Source: Saccoglossus kowalevskii
Taxonomy: Eukaryota; Hemichordata; Enteropneusta; Harrimaniidae
Assembly: GCF_000003605.2 (NCBI RefSeq)
Contig: NW_003142811.1
Span: 41,219 to 70,233 of the forward strand
Reading direction: 5' to 3'
DNA: 29,015 bases
Shown here: positions 19,777 through 29,015 of the stretch, piece by piece
How positions within the stretch are numbered: the first letter of the stretch is position 1
Layout of the letters: every line of letters begins with the position of its first letter
Notes under the pieces: generated by a model
Databases searched by the model: none
What the model was told of the DNA's origin: nothing
The model's input: the letters and a program-made list of their open reading frames with translations, nothing else
Made by a program: the position numbers and the translations under genes

Positions 19777-20100
19777 CAACTCGCTGATTGTATCTTTCAC
19801 CATATGTCTCGTAGTTCAAATTCACTAACCATAGTTCAGACGTATAATACGAATTGTGTTATGTACAGTCATATCAGAGTTCTATGTTTTTATTGGTCAA
19901 TTTGTTTAGATTTTAACTTCGACCTAATTTCCAGTGTAATTAGATATTCTAAAACGTAATTATGTTATCACAAGAGTAAATGTATGTGAAACACAATTAA
20001 TTACTAGTATAACTACAAAGCTGAAATGGTATTTGTAACGATTTCTGAGACATGGTCTGTGAAAATATTATATAATCCCACGCACGCATTACCAACATGA

Positions 20101-20180
20101 GATTCCCGCCAAATATGATACTTATAAAAGTATCACATGGCCATATTCACAATTCTATCACAACTGCCGAAGTGAGTATC
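20101..20180 (+). promoter_or_regulatory. Promoter-like module B3 with splice-donor-like end
   Basis: GATTCCCGCC (20101-20110), TATAAAAG at 20123-20130 (the best TATA box of the set), CACATG at 20134-20139 and GTGAGT at 20172-20177. A start about 30 bp after the TATA box would fall in TTCACAATT, an initiator-like sequence, again leaving a roughly 20-nt exon before the donor. Confidence 0.65.
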
Positions 20181-20696
20181 TAGGCGCGTTTACAAATAGT
20201 ACAAGTTTTCAATGCAAAACAGTTTGTTGCTATACACCTTTTTTGAATAGTAATGTGCACCAATTCGTTATACTTACACTAGTCGTTATTAGACACTCAA
20301 AACGGAAGCTTTATTTCAAAAATTGTTTTAAATAAACGAGTTTCCAGAAATTTAATTCGAAACATGTTTAAAATTACCCGCCAAAATATCATGACCTGCT
20401 AAAATCCATGTGCTGGTCTCTTGAATATATACTCACTTTAGCCTGAAGTAGGGCACAGTACGGCCTTTATTATTGCTGATTTTGTTGTTTCAAGAGTGTT
20501 TTGTTATTATTAATGTACTGTTAATTTATATTTGTTTTCGTTTGTTTCAATATTTTGACATAATTTTTTTGAATTGTACAATCACTGTTTGAATTATGAT
20601 TATGTATACACATAGGGAGCAATTCAAAACATTTGTATCAGGGTTACACAAACACGACGAGCCCTCAAATACACTGCGAATCAACGTACATATAGT

Positions 20697-20760
20697 ATTC
20701 CCGCCCTGAACGTTACGTATTACTTATAAATACCACGTGACCATGCGTGCAACTTCATCG
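20697..20760 (+). promoter_or_regulatory. Promoter-like module B4
   Basis: ATTCCCGCC (20697-20705), ACGTTACGT, TATAAATA from 20725 and CACGTG (20734-20739). It shares with A4 the extended 28-bp box-to-TATA spacing and the identical TATAAATACCACGTG. No GTGAGT donor is seen downstream. Confidence 0.65.
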
Positions 20761-21973
20761 GCACACTTACAGTTCTAATTGAATCTGTGTTGCAAACACC
20801 AAAATAAAGCTGGGATATTGAGTGATAGGTATGATTATGGTAGATCAACAATCTGTACTATTTTGTAATTGGTTCAGAAGTGATACAGTTAGTAAACTCA
20901 AGAATTTGGAAATTTGATTCAGCCCCAAAGAGTTAAAGTGACCTTGAAATTTGTGAATCTGAATCAATTTTCTACTGGAAGTCAAATTTTAGACTATGCG
21001 TTAGATTACTATGAGTAACAATTTCAAAGAAAAGCATAATGTTCAAAAAAATCTGTATGGCAAGTGTTTTACCATATCACGTATATAAACATTAAACGCT
21101 TTTGTGTTGACAAGACTAGTTTTTTCATTTTAGAATTGTAATGGTTTCAATTATTATTTGCTTTTTCAGTGTGATTTCAGCTCCTCTTATTCTTATTATG
21201 ATTTCATGGACATAATTCGATTCCAAACATATATTTTGTGTGCCAGAGTGTTCAATTCCGAACTTTACAAGTGGTATATGTACAAGTAGCTATATGTTAT
21301 TTATTTAAATATTGTTTCTAGCCAATGATTGTTTCGAAACTTAGTGTTTTGATTCTTTGCACGTGTTATTCCGACTGAGACGGATTGTTCAAACACTCTT
21401 TTATAATATACTTCAATTTGACTTTAAAGCATAAATTATGAAGACTAAAAGTGTTCAGAATTTGAAATAAAGTAAAAGTCAAGACACGTCAAAAAACATT
21501 CTTCTCATAGGGAATTGATCAAAATGGTCGAAAAAGATACATATTTTGCCAATCATCTTACACTATAAAAGTCTGATATAAAATATTATTTCTGACCTTA
21601 GTTATTGTCTAATTTTATAATAAACATGCTTCTTTTTGTAATTGCCAAACATTTAAAATTGTGGAAGGGAAATTATATATAGCGCCATATGCACATTTGT
21701 ACAAAATTTTAATTTTAATGTTGTGCGAATAATTGTAATATCATTAAAAGTATAAATCGATTTTTAAATAATCGTGTTGTGTAGCCAATGAAAAACATAC
21801 ATTACAGGCATGTAAATCCCTGTTGTAAATATAACACTAGCTGTTTAATAAAAAGAATATATGTATATCGCTTACTGTCCTGATTTCTGGTTATACAATT
21901 CGCTATCTCGAATATGATTTTAAGAATACAAGATCTCTTACAAAATTTTCAATAACTTTGATCAATAAAAAAT

Positions 21974-22009
21974 ATTCATTCATCTATTCATTCATTCATT
22001 CATTCATCC
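21974..22009. repeat. (CATT)n microsatellite
   Basis: Imperfect CATT repeats directly after TTTGATCAATAAAAAATATT. A tetranucleotide tail after an AATAAA-like signal is typical of some LINE 3' ends, so this may mark an old LINE insertion, but no LINE coding text precedes it. Confidence 0.85.
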
Positions 22010-25003
22010 AATCATACTATAATTCACCATCTATTCATTGAGTAATAAAACAAAACAAAAATATGATTGTTGATAAAAACTTTAAATGTCATCTAAAAGA
22101 AGTTTTGAAAATGTAAAAGGCAGAGTGTTAAAACAACAGCAGAGGATGTAAATAAATACTAAAATATTTGTTGTAATTACCCAAGTTGAACATTACTTTC
22201 TGCTGCCCGGTGTTACTTGCAACAATTACATCTGAATAGGCAAGTGCTGTCTTGTAGAATAACCTTCCAATAGGGCACATATATGGAATAACACATTACA
22301 TTCAGTGGGCTAAACACAGCTAACAAATTATAATTAAATGTCACACTATATAATATGATTAACCTAATGACTATGACACACAATGTATTTGTTCAATCAT
22401 ATTAATAGCATGAGCTTTAAATTCAAATGGGAGTGAAGATTCGTCAGAAATACTGGATTGTGACAAATATATTGTAGTAAAAATTGTATTTATGTGCCAA
22501 ATTGCATTAATTTTTCACTGGCTATGAGATATAATACTCTACTTTAATAACTATTTAGTATTTATGAATCTTTTAAAACCGATTAGATGTGTATAAATAA
22601 TTATACTATGTACATGAAAACACCGTGAATCTTCCAAAATCCTAAGAACAATGGGCAATTCTAAAACTGAATATGTTTTTGTGCAATCTTAAATGTGCTT
22701 ATTTCATAAATGAGTAGGGAAATGTGAGAATTATGGTATAATATTTTGAGAAAAATATATCTCCAACTAGATTTTGTCTAATGACTGCTGGTCAAACCTC
22801 TGGTAACTCAACCCCTTGTCTCCAAGTAACATCCAGTGGAAATTGATTCAGCAGCTTATCATAATCACATATTTCAGGTAGGGCATTTTATCTTTGGAGT
22901 TGAAATAATTCAATTTCTAATCCACTTGTTGGATTTTGACTCCTGCTATTACATCGCAAGTTGGACTACTTGCCGAGTTAGTATTTGTTTTGAAAACACT
23001 GTATACAAGGATTTCCTGTGACATACATTATGGGATATATATATGATATAACAGAAAGACAATCTTACTCTATCCATGGATGTATTCCTCTATATAAACA
23101 ATATATTGTGTGGATAATATTATCCGAAAAATATTGTGCCAATAATATTAAATTTGTTAGTTTTGATTGCATTTTTTGAAAAGTCTTAGACAAACCAACT
23201 TGAAGGAACATCCTGATACGGTCTGTTGCGAAATAATATGTTAACTTTCTCAAAATAAGTCAGCCATACATTTAAGAGATAAAAAATCAAATTGAGTATA
23301 TAATAAAGAATGAATGCGCAATAATGGTAGGGAATAATGTATGTGTAGTAATATATTTGCAATTGTTTTAAATATCAATACAATCATTTTGTGAATTCAT
23401 TTCAGGTATCAAGCGGCTGTTGAATTGCACGCACTAATACCGCTGGCGCATGAAATATGATTACTTGTTGTGCAATTGTGTGTTATACTGCGTCAATATT
23501 TAGACTTTAACCGCTGATGGATATATTGACTTACCATGTGTATATAACGGAGTGCATTTATTAGTGTGAATAGACGCTATTAACATAAAAAACACTTTAA
23601 ATACATTATGTTCTTACAACGCAGCTACAACTATTGTACGTACTGACATATACTCTTGCTGTTAATTTAGAGGTAAAGTAACTCTTACTATTACTCTGTT
23701 GTTGTTTTTGTGAATAAAAATAAGTACATGTCAAGATTCGAAATTCTAACAGAAAAGTTACATTTTGAAATGTGTTGCAAATTAAATTATACCTAGTAAT
23801 ACATTATAAAGCATGCGTAGATTTTTAGGATAGGATACACGTTTCAGTACAACATGGTTTTGTGCTTTAACTAGTAAGTATGATTAGTATGAATAAATCT
23901 TCGCAATTGTAGACTCAGAGCCACACCGAATACCAACTCACATTACACATATATAATTTTAGTAATGGAATATATACAAATCATAGAATTTCAAAACACC
24001 CTTTTTGTTGTAATTTAATTCGAAGCACATTGACACATCAAACCGCAATGATGAGAGTGTTTTATGGCGCTATTTGTTCAAAACAACCATATCGTTATTT
24101 ATAAAATACTGTACTATAATATTTACTGAGGTCAGTTGCCAGGTCAACGCAACTATTTTCTATTATTTCAATTGCTCAATTACATAGTATATAGATATGT
24201 ATACATACTCCAAACGTTTCGTAGAGGCGTTATGTTTGCTATTTGTTCGAACATTGCAATAACATTTATGTTGGATAACAGTTCTAATCGTGTGATCTGA
24301 GGAATGAAATGAATTTAGAGAATTATTTTTAGGGTGATGCGAACTGATACGTCAATATGAGATTCATTGACCATGTGTATTTATCAGATTGCATACTAAG
24401 AAACAGGATTTCAGAAATCTGTAATGGCCATTCTACAACTTTAATATTCACGTTGGATGCTAAAAGTGACTCATTATATTTTTTGACAATCAAGAACTCA
24501 AGTGCTTTCCCATCTTCAAATTGTGCATATCTACAAAAATTGTGTTATGTTAAAATTAAGGTTTCATCATGTCCATCTACACATAAAACAATTCTGATTT
24601 TAGTTTCAAACATCTGTCGTTCTATTAATTGCGCCCTCTATACTGTATGCTATATTTTATTGACAATCTGACGAGAAGAGGTAAATAATCAGATCAGTGA
24701 GGAATAGGAATAGGAATAGCTGGTACAGGTTACAAAAAATAAAAACGGCATTTTATGCCTTTACAGGAAATAAAATTAAAGTTCCGCTTACAGTAAAAAA
24801 ATAGGTTTTTACGCTTTGCAGATGAAGAAAATTCCTAATTACATTGTTTAAAATATTTGATATCTGGGTTTAGAATCAATATTAGAAATTGCGTACGAAT
24901 AACGACATTTAATGTGGAGAATGCATTATACGCTTGCAAAAAATAAGATCCTTCTACAAATTACGGGCGAATAAAATATTTGATTACATTTTAGACCTTG
25001 ACG
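22010..25003. other. Non-coding stretch, no gene seen
   Basis: AT-rich. The longest open frame, 24357-24671 on the plus strand (104 codons), has no motif and is a length expected once or twice by chance here. A GGAATA triplet repeat lies at 24701-24718. Nothing else is supported. Confidence 0.6.
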
Positions 25004-25050
<47 letters not shown>

Positions 25051-25110
25051 TTGATTTATTTATTTAGTTATTTATGTATTGTTTATTTATTTGTTTATTT
25101 GTTTATTTAT
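25004..25110. repeat. (TTTA)n microsatellite
   Basis: About 100 bp of TTTA repeats with a few substitutions (TTGA, TTAG, TGTA, TTTG). The open frame crossing it encodes only low-complexity residues and is not a gene. Confidence 0.95.
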
Positions 25111-25939
25111 CATTATTACGAAAATAAAAACAATAGATTATAGCTTACGAAAAAACACCTTGCCGACCCTCATCAGTGTGACTTAGTGGTCCATAAAACA
25201 TATGCCCTCAATGACTGTGGTTGTATTATTATTTCTTTTTTTTTTTCTTTGGACAATTCAATAATATAGGGAGTCAGTACCTCCTGAAAAAAACTCTGAT
25301 ACAATGAATAAATATTTGTCTTTACAAAGGTCGCGCATACAAATCGTCGCGCTCAGTAAATAAATACCAAAATTGGTTGGCCAAACTGCTTCAACAAATC
25401 ATACCATATATGGGAAGGAATGTGAAGATATCAACGTTTCTTTGTTACTGCTGCTGTTTTCGCGGAATCTGTAAACCAAATATTATGTACTACCTTCACA
25501 CCAATATTTACTAAATTTACAGCTCCACACAACGCATTCTTGATAGTGTGCCAATATCATTAGTCAAGGTTGAGATGGAAATAAATAACAAAACAAGTAA
25601 CTGAGGTGGTGACTGCGTTTCGTACAGTTTCGACTAATTTTATTATCAAAATAACATGGCCAAAATGTGATTATTGTTTGTGAATTTTATTACACAATGA
25701 TATTTTATTACTAAACTTCTAAGAAAAAGCTAAAAAAATAACGCTTGTTACCGTTCTAATATTCTTTTCCTCACAAGTTCTATTTCGTCGCCATTCCTCA
25801 CTAGCATTGTAATGGTGACATAATGGTTACACTACAATACAACAAGACTACCAACCTAATGTATTATGACAATATTTCATCTTGTATAAAACGAGCAAAC
25901 TGTGCGCAGATTTGATCAATCAATTGTGAATTGCACTCA

Positions 25940-25971
25940 GGCGATACAGCTTTGGATTCTGCTGTATCGCC
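25940..25971. other. 11-bp GC-rich perfect hairpin
   Basis: GGCGATACAGC (25940-25950) and GCTGTATCGCC (25961-25971) are exact reverse complements around the 10-nt loop TTTGGATTCT. The stem is strikingly GC-rich for this window. Pairing does not extend well outside, so a microRNA precursor is unlikely. It does not match the histone mRNA stem-loop. Confidence 0.9.
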
Positions 25972-26098
25972 ACAAATTACCGTGGTGTTTCAAATAGTAC
26001 ATATTATTAAATTCATGAAACAAATCTGTCATGTTGTCTTGTTTTATAGTTTTAGCATTTTAAAAAACTATATTTTTTACTAATAGAGCGCCACCACC

Positions 26099-26185
26099 AT
26101 GCAAACAAATATTAGAAATTGGGATTTCCTGTCCCTCAGGAATGTATTTGAATTAATTATTTGTTGTTCAATCATTCAAGTCTAA
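26099..26185 (+). CDS. Candidate 28-codon micro-ORF with strong Kozak context
   Basis: The ATG lies in GCCACCACCATGC, close to the ideal vertebrate-type start context, after a TATATTTTTTA run. The frame encodes 28 residues (beginning MQTNIRNWDFLSL) and ends TAA. The product has no recognisable motif. Context and length could both be chance. Confidence 0.12.
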   Translation: MQTNIRNWDFLSLRNVFELIICCSIIQV

Positions 26186-26728
26186 TTATTTCCTGTTCAC
26201 TTTATTACATGGAGGAAAAAATAAGGAAAATACTACGACATAATATTAGCATTTTAGTATACCATTCATAGCCATGTCCATATTTTACTGCTGTTTTCGT
26301 CGAATCAATGTAATAATCGTTTACTGCCTACAAACAAAGAAATAACTTCACAAATAAGTTGAACACGTTACGACTCAGTTTACCAGACCCTTTCACACAC
26401 GATATATTATTATGCTATTTCCTAACGCACACATATTAAATACATTGACAAAGTAAAAACAAAAATGTAAATCAGGCTTGTAATTACTAGTACTAGAAGT
26501 ACCTCGAACACAACAATGATAACTGTAAAAGTGGATAAATTCGAAGCAGCCATCACATTTAAAATTCAAACGATCTAGTTGAATGTCAATCAAAACCAAA
26601 CTCTATGTTTTGAAAGACAAAATATACTTGTAACAAAACAACATACACAAGTAAAATATTAAATATCACAAGCAAGGGAGCAAACAAAAGTTAGCTGTAA
26701 AACACGAAAATGTGCATGTGGGAAAGCG

Positions 26729-26815
26729 ATGAGTAACGAACAGAACAGAGCTCGTGGTTCATCAAGGAAACTTAGCGATGGCGAAGTTAGATATATATGT
26801 ATAGACAGCTGTTGA
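26729..26815 (+). CDS. Candidate 28-codon micro-ORF, hydrophilic
   Basis: An ATG in AAAGCGATGA opens a 28-codon frame beginning MSNEQNRARGSSRKLSDGE and ending TGA. Its composition is unusually rich in polar and charged residues for this AT-rich DNA, unlike the F/I/Y/L-rich chance frames around it. It may be a real small peptide, a leader ORF for the frame at 26872, a first-exon fragment, or chance. No family is recognised. Confidence 0.15.
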   Translation: MSNEQNRARGSSRKLSDGEVRYICIDSC

Positions 26816-26871
26816 AAACAGGAACTTCTTTGATCTCATATCAGCAGATTCACGTGAAAAAATAGAAACGA

Positions 26872-27066
26872 ATGGCAAGCCAAGCATTAGAAAGATATTT
26901 ATGGATTAATCGGGATTCAGCTACACTAGTGTTTGTAACTGAGTATATAGACTTGTGCGTATTGGTTCTGGAATTGTCTATATCTAAATATATGCAAACA
27001 ACCAGGCTTTCTTTGATTCACCCCAAATTATTCGAATGTGTATTCAGAAATTTAAGAAATTGTTAA
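26872..27066 (+). CDS. Candidate 64-codon ORF, unrecognised
   Basis: A 64-codon frame starting ATGG and beginning MASQALERYLWINRD. It follows the small frame at 26729 by 56 bp. Composition is mixed in the first third, then hydrophobic. No motif, no signal peptide, and the length is compatible with chance. Confidence 0.12.
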   Translation: MASQALERYLWINRDSATLVFVTEYIDLCVLVLELSISKYMQTTRLSLIHPKLFECVFRNLRNC

Positions 27067-27242
27067 AATAATCCTTTACAGGTATATGTCTGACAAATAA
27101 TATTGCGCAATTCCCCAGGCAGTAATACAAATTATTGCTGATACTAATCACTTTTTGTTATACTTGAACGTGTCGGATGATCTTTGTATTGGCCACATGT
27201 AATCGCCGCAGTACGCTTCATGTATAGATTATTAAATGTTTA

Positions 27243-27323
27243 GTTTGATGATTGATAAACATATATTCACTGTGACACTGTTGCGTTCATGTTTGATGAT
27301 TGAAAAACATATATTCACTGTGA
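27243..27323. repeat. Tandem pair, 48-bp period
   Basis: A 33-bp unit beginning GTTTGATGATTGA and ending TTCACTGTGA occurs at 27243-27275 and 27291-27323 with a single difference. The near identity suggests a recent event. Confidence 0.92.
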
Positions 27324-27844
27324 AAATATGAAAATGTTTGCATGTTCTGCTGTCAACATTATTTGACAATGTGAGATACGCATTTTATATCTCGATTGTA
27401 TTTTTCTATTTGTAGTACACGTTTGAAACACTTGAAAAGGGTTTACATATATGACACCATTTTGTCGTTTAATTTTTCTGGGCATTGTTTTATTTGTGTA
27501 AACATTCTATTTTTATGTAGATTGTAAACAGGTCAGATATATTCATATGCAGAATGTAATTTCCACTGATAAGTGTACACTGGTATTGCCGTAGCTATTG
27601 TGAATAAGACCTACTTATTTGAGACTTGACTTTAGTCAATTTCTAACCGCAACAGCAATTCGCTAACAATTGAGCTAATTAGCTTTTTTTGGTGGTGAAT
27701 GTAGTCGTAACAAATTATACTTGCAAATGAGAAAGAAGGAACGTAGCATCAATATAGCATAGTCAAAAACCGTAAACGTGTCAATTAAAAAATTGTATTA
27801 TTTATACTAATTTTGCGTAACTAACTCGGTTATCGTTTTGTTAT

Positions 27845-28171
27845 TCATGAGAAATTCGTAACTGGATACGTGCCGAGCATTTTTCTTTCTTTCACAAATA
27901 ATTTACGAGCAGTAACTAAAGAAGGGGTTGTTTTCCTGTGATTTTTATCGCGTCTAGTTATGGTCTTCTTGTCCAACATTGGCGCAGCAAATTGTTTCTT
28001 CGAACATCGGCAATTTTGTTTCATAATGAAAATAATTTTATTAGATCTCTCACAAGAGAAACTTGAAGGATTAGCTTGTGTGTTAATACCCAACTTGTAC
28101 AGTGGGGCAGTAATGTTCGTCAGTGGATTATCACTCGTTGGTGTTTGTATAACAATGGAAGCAATGTCACG
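27845..28171 (-). pseudogene. Unrecognised 108-codon open frame
   Basis: On the minus strand a frame is open from a TAG at plus 28172-28174 to the stop at 27845. It reads NPLTNITAPLYKLGINTQAN early and SLVTARKLFVKERKML late, with a lysine/arginine-rich middle. The same frame continues sensibly above the TAG (TAGIWNPVLL), which hints at a decayed coding sequence. The opposite strand is open too (27960-28232), so composition may explain both. I recognise no domain. Confidence 0.2.
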
Positions 28172-28497
28172 CTACAGCAGTACAGGATTCCAAATGCCAG
28201 CTGTTTTCTTAAATTTTTACACTACCGCTTGAAATTATTCGTGATTCGATTAGCTAAGGAATATATTCTTGCTGGATAGCACCGAGTCTGATATAAATAT
28301 ATGTTTGAACTAAAAGTATAACAACCCTCATGAGTAGGTGGTTTGACATTTTAAAGAAGTTCAGCACTAGTTAGCTGTCATTGATGTGAAGGTTGAAATC
28401 CCATGCTATAATGATATTATAGGTTGTAAGAGGAATTCCAAAAAAAGTAGTAATTTTTTTTCTTGTGGAATATGCTGACTTGTACAGAACGTACATA

Positions 28498-28720
28498 TTT
28501 AGCAGTGATTTTTAGCAGTGAATCTCAGGTAATCCAGGATTATGTCGCCAAGTGGCGGCATGAGACGGCCTCAAATAACCTTTCAATGTAAATAATAACA
28601 ATCTCGTCTTTATGTGTCCCTAATGTAAAGTTTACAGATTTGTATACGGTGTCTTTGTCGTGTTCGTTTGTGTCACCCGGGGTTTGCGTTGGATTACTTC
28701 CATTGTTCCTCATTTGATAT
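28498..28720. other. Less AT-rich patch with small palindromes
   Basis: TTTAGCAGTGA occurs twice in tandem at 28498-28520, and CGCCAAGTGGCG forms a short palindrome near 28549. The sequence to about 28720 is less AT-rich than its flanks (ACGGCCTC, CACCCGGGG). It could be a conserved or recently inserted segment. No reading frame or RNA family is recognised. Confidence 0.3.
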
Positions 28721-29015
28721 AATGTTTAATAAGTTTAGCGCACAAAGCTAATAACTGAAGAAGGTGTACTTTGGGCTATTATGTGTTTTTTTCATATACA
28801 AATGAATGATTAGTGGCAGAAAACTAGAAAAATAAAAGTCAATTTTTCAGTTTGTCTATTTTCTGATAAAATATTCGGCACAAACTGTTACTGTCAAAGT
28901 ATGTAATGTTCAAATGATTGTTAGTAAACTCAATCTACTTTTTATTATACCTTGGATAAATACCTATCAATTCTATACAATACCAAAATAAAAACCTACT
29001 ATAATCATGGCGATT
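28721..29015. other. Non-coding tail, nothing seen
   Basis: AT-rich sequence with no open frame, repeat or motif that I can support. Confidence 0.6.

Larger units (their letters stand above)
18995..21444 (+). repeat. Segmental duplication copy B (four-module array)
   Basis: Paralogue of 11090-13768. Module spacing here is about 605, 382 and 595 bp versus 583, 357 and 346 bp in copy A; part of the difference is an extra stretch of roughly 190 bp between B3 and the shared block at 20410-20460. Module sequences are conserved while spacers are partly unalignable by eye. B retains GTGAGT donors in modules 1 and 3, A only in module 1. Confidence 0.85.

Noticed and set aside
21974-22009. LINE 3' end
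   Set aside because: Only the AATAAA-like signal and tetranucleotide tail fit; no coding or conserved 3' UTR text upstream could be recognised.
24357-24671. 104-codon plus-strand open frame with ATG
   Set aside because: With AT-rich stop frequency (about 7% per codon by rough estimate) one or two frames of this length are expected in 58 kb of strand. No motif, and serine/cysteine/isoleucine-rich text.
24934-25143. Open frame encoding repeated LFIYLFIY-type text
   Set aside because: It is the translation of the TTTA microsatellite.
25930-25950. ATTGCAC, the miR-25/92 seed, next to the hairpin at 25940
   Set aside because: In known mir-92 precursors the mature strand is on the 3' arm, the rest of the sequence does not match, and the stem does not extend to precursor length. 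A 7-mer is expected several times by chance.
1-29015. CRISPR array, rRNA, operon or phage features
   Set aside because: No regularly spaced identical repeats, no rRNA-like conserved text, and no dense coding on either strand.

Overview
This window looks like AT-rich, non-coding DNA from an animal nuclear genome, most likely a marine or other invertebrate. I estimate GC in the mid-thirties percent by eye. The reasons are long gene-free stretches, microsatellites, a decayed Ty3/gypsy retrotransposon, TATA-type promoter-like modules and GTGAGT splice-donor-like sites. Nothing resembles a bacterial operon, rRNA, tRNA or CRISPR array. I found no intact, recognisable protein-coding gene. Almost all open frames are the length expected by chance in AT-rich DNA, or lie inside microsatellites.

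Layout. 0-2 kb: unremarkable, except for a 50-bp unit repeated twice at 288-400. 2.07-4.51 kb: a broken Ty3/gypsy element on the minus strand. Reading from high to low coordinates it holds gag, a damaged CCHC knuckle, protease, reverse transcriptase, a short last reading frame, a polypurine tract and a probable 147-bp 3' LTR. Domain order is correct but the parts lie in different frames, with stops, a deletion and a damaged active site. 4.6 kb, 8.5 kb and 14.0 kb: three copies of a promoter-like repeat (called R2 here), the first inverted and just upstream of the gag remnant. 7.07-7.87 kb: a slightly GC-richer patch of unknown nature. 9.8-10.4 kb: a local direct duplication with a 13-bp perfect hairpin between the copies.

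11.1-13.8 kb and 19.0-21.4 kb are the most interesting part. They are two diverged copies of one segment. Each carries, in the same order, four promoter-like modules built as ATTCCCGCC, then about 21-28 bp to a TATA box, then usually an E-box (CACGTG) about 9 bp after the TATA box start. Some modules have a GTGAGT donor about 40 bp further on. The spacing peculiarities of each module are shared between the two copies, so the whole four-module array was duplicated as a block. Nothing coding was found downstream of the modules. A set of short non-coding or alternative first-exon transcripts is the leading inference.

14.7-15.1 kb: a degenerate pyrimidine-rich tandem repeat. 17.8-18.6 kb: a CpG-richer, internally repetitive block, probably a mobile-element remnant. 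22-29 kb: mostly featureless, with a (CATT)n tract, a (TTTA)n tract, a GC-rich 11-bp hairpin, a 48-bp-period tandem pair and a few very small or unrecognised open frames.
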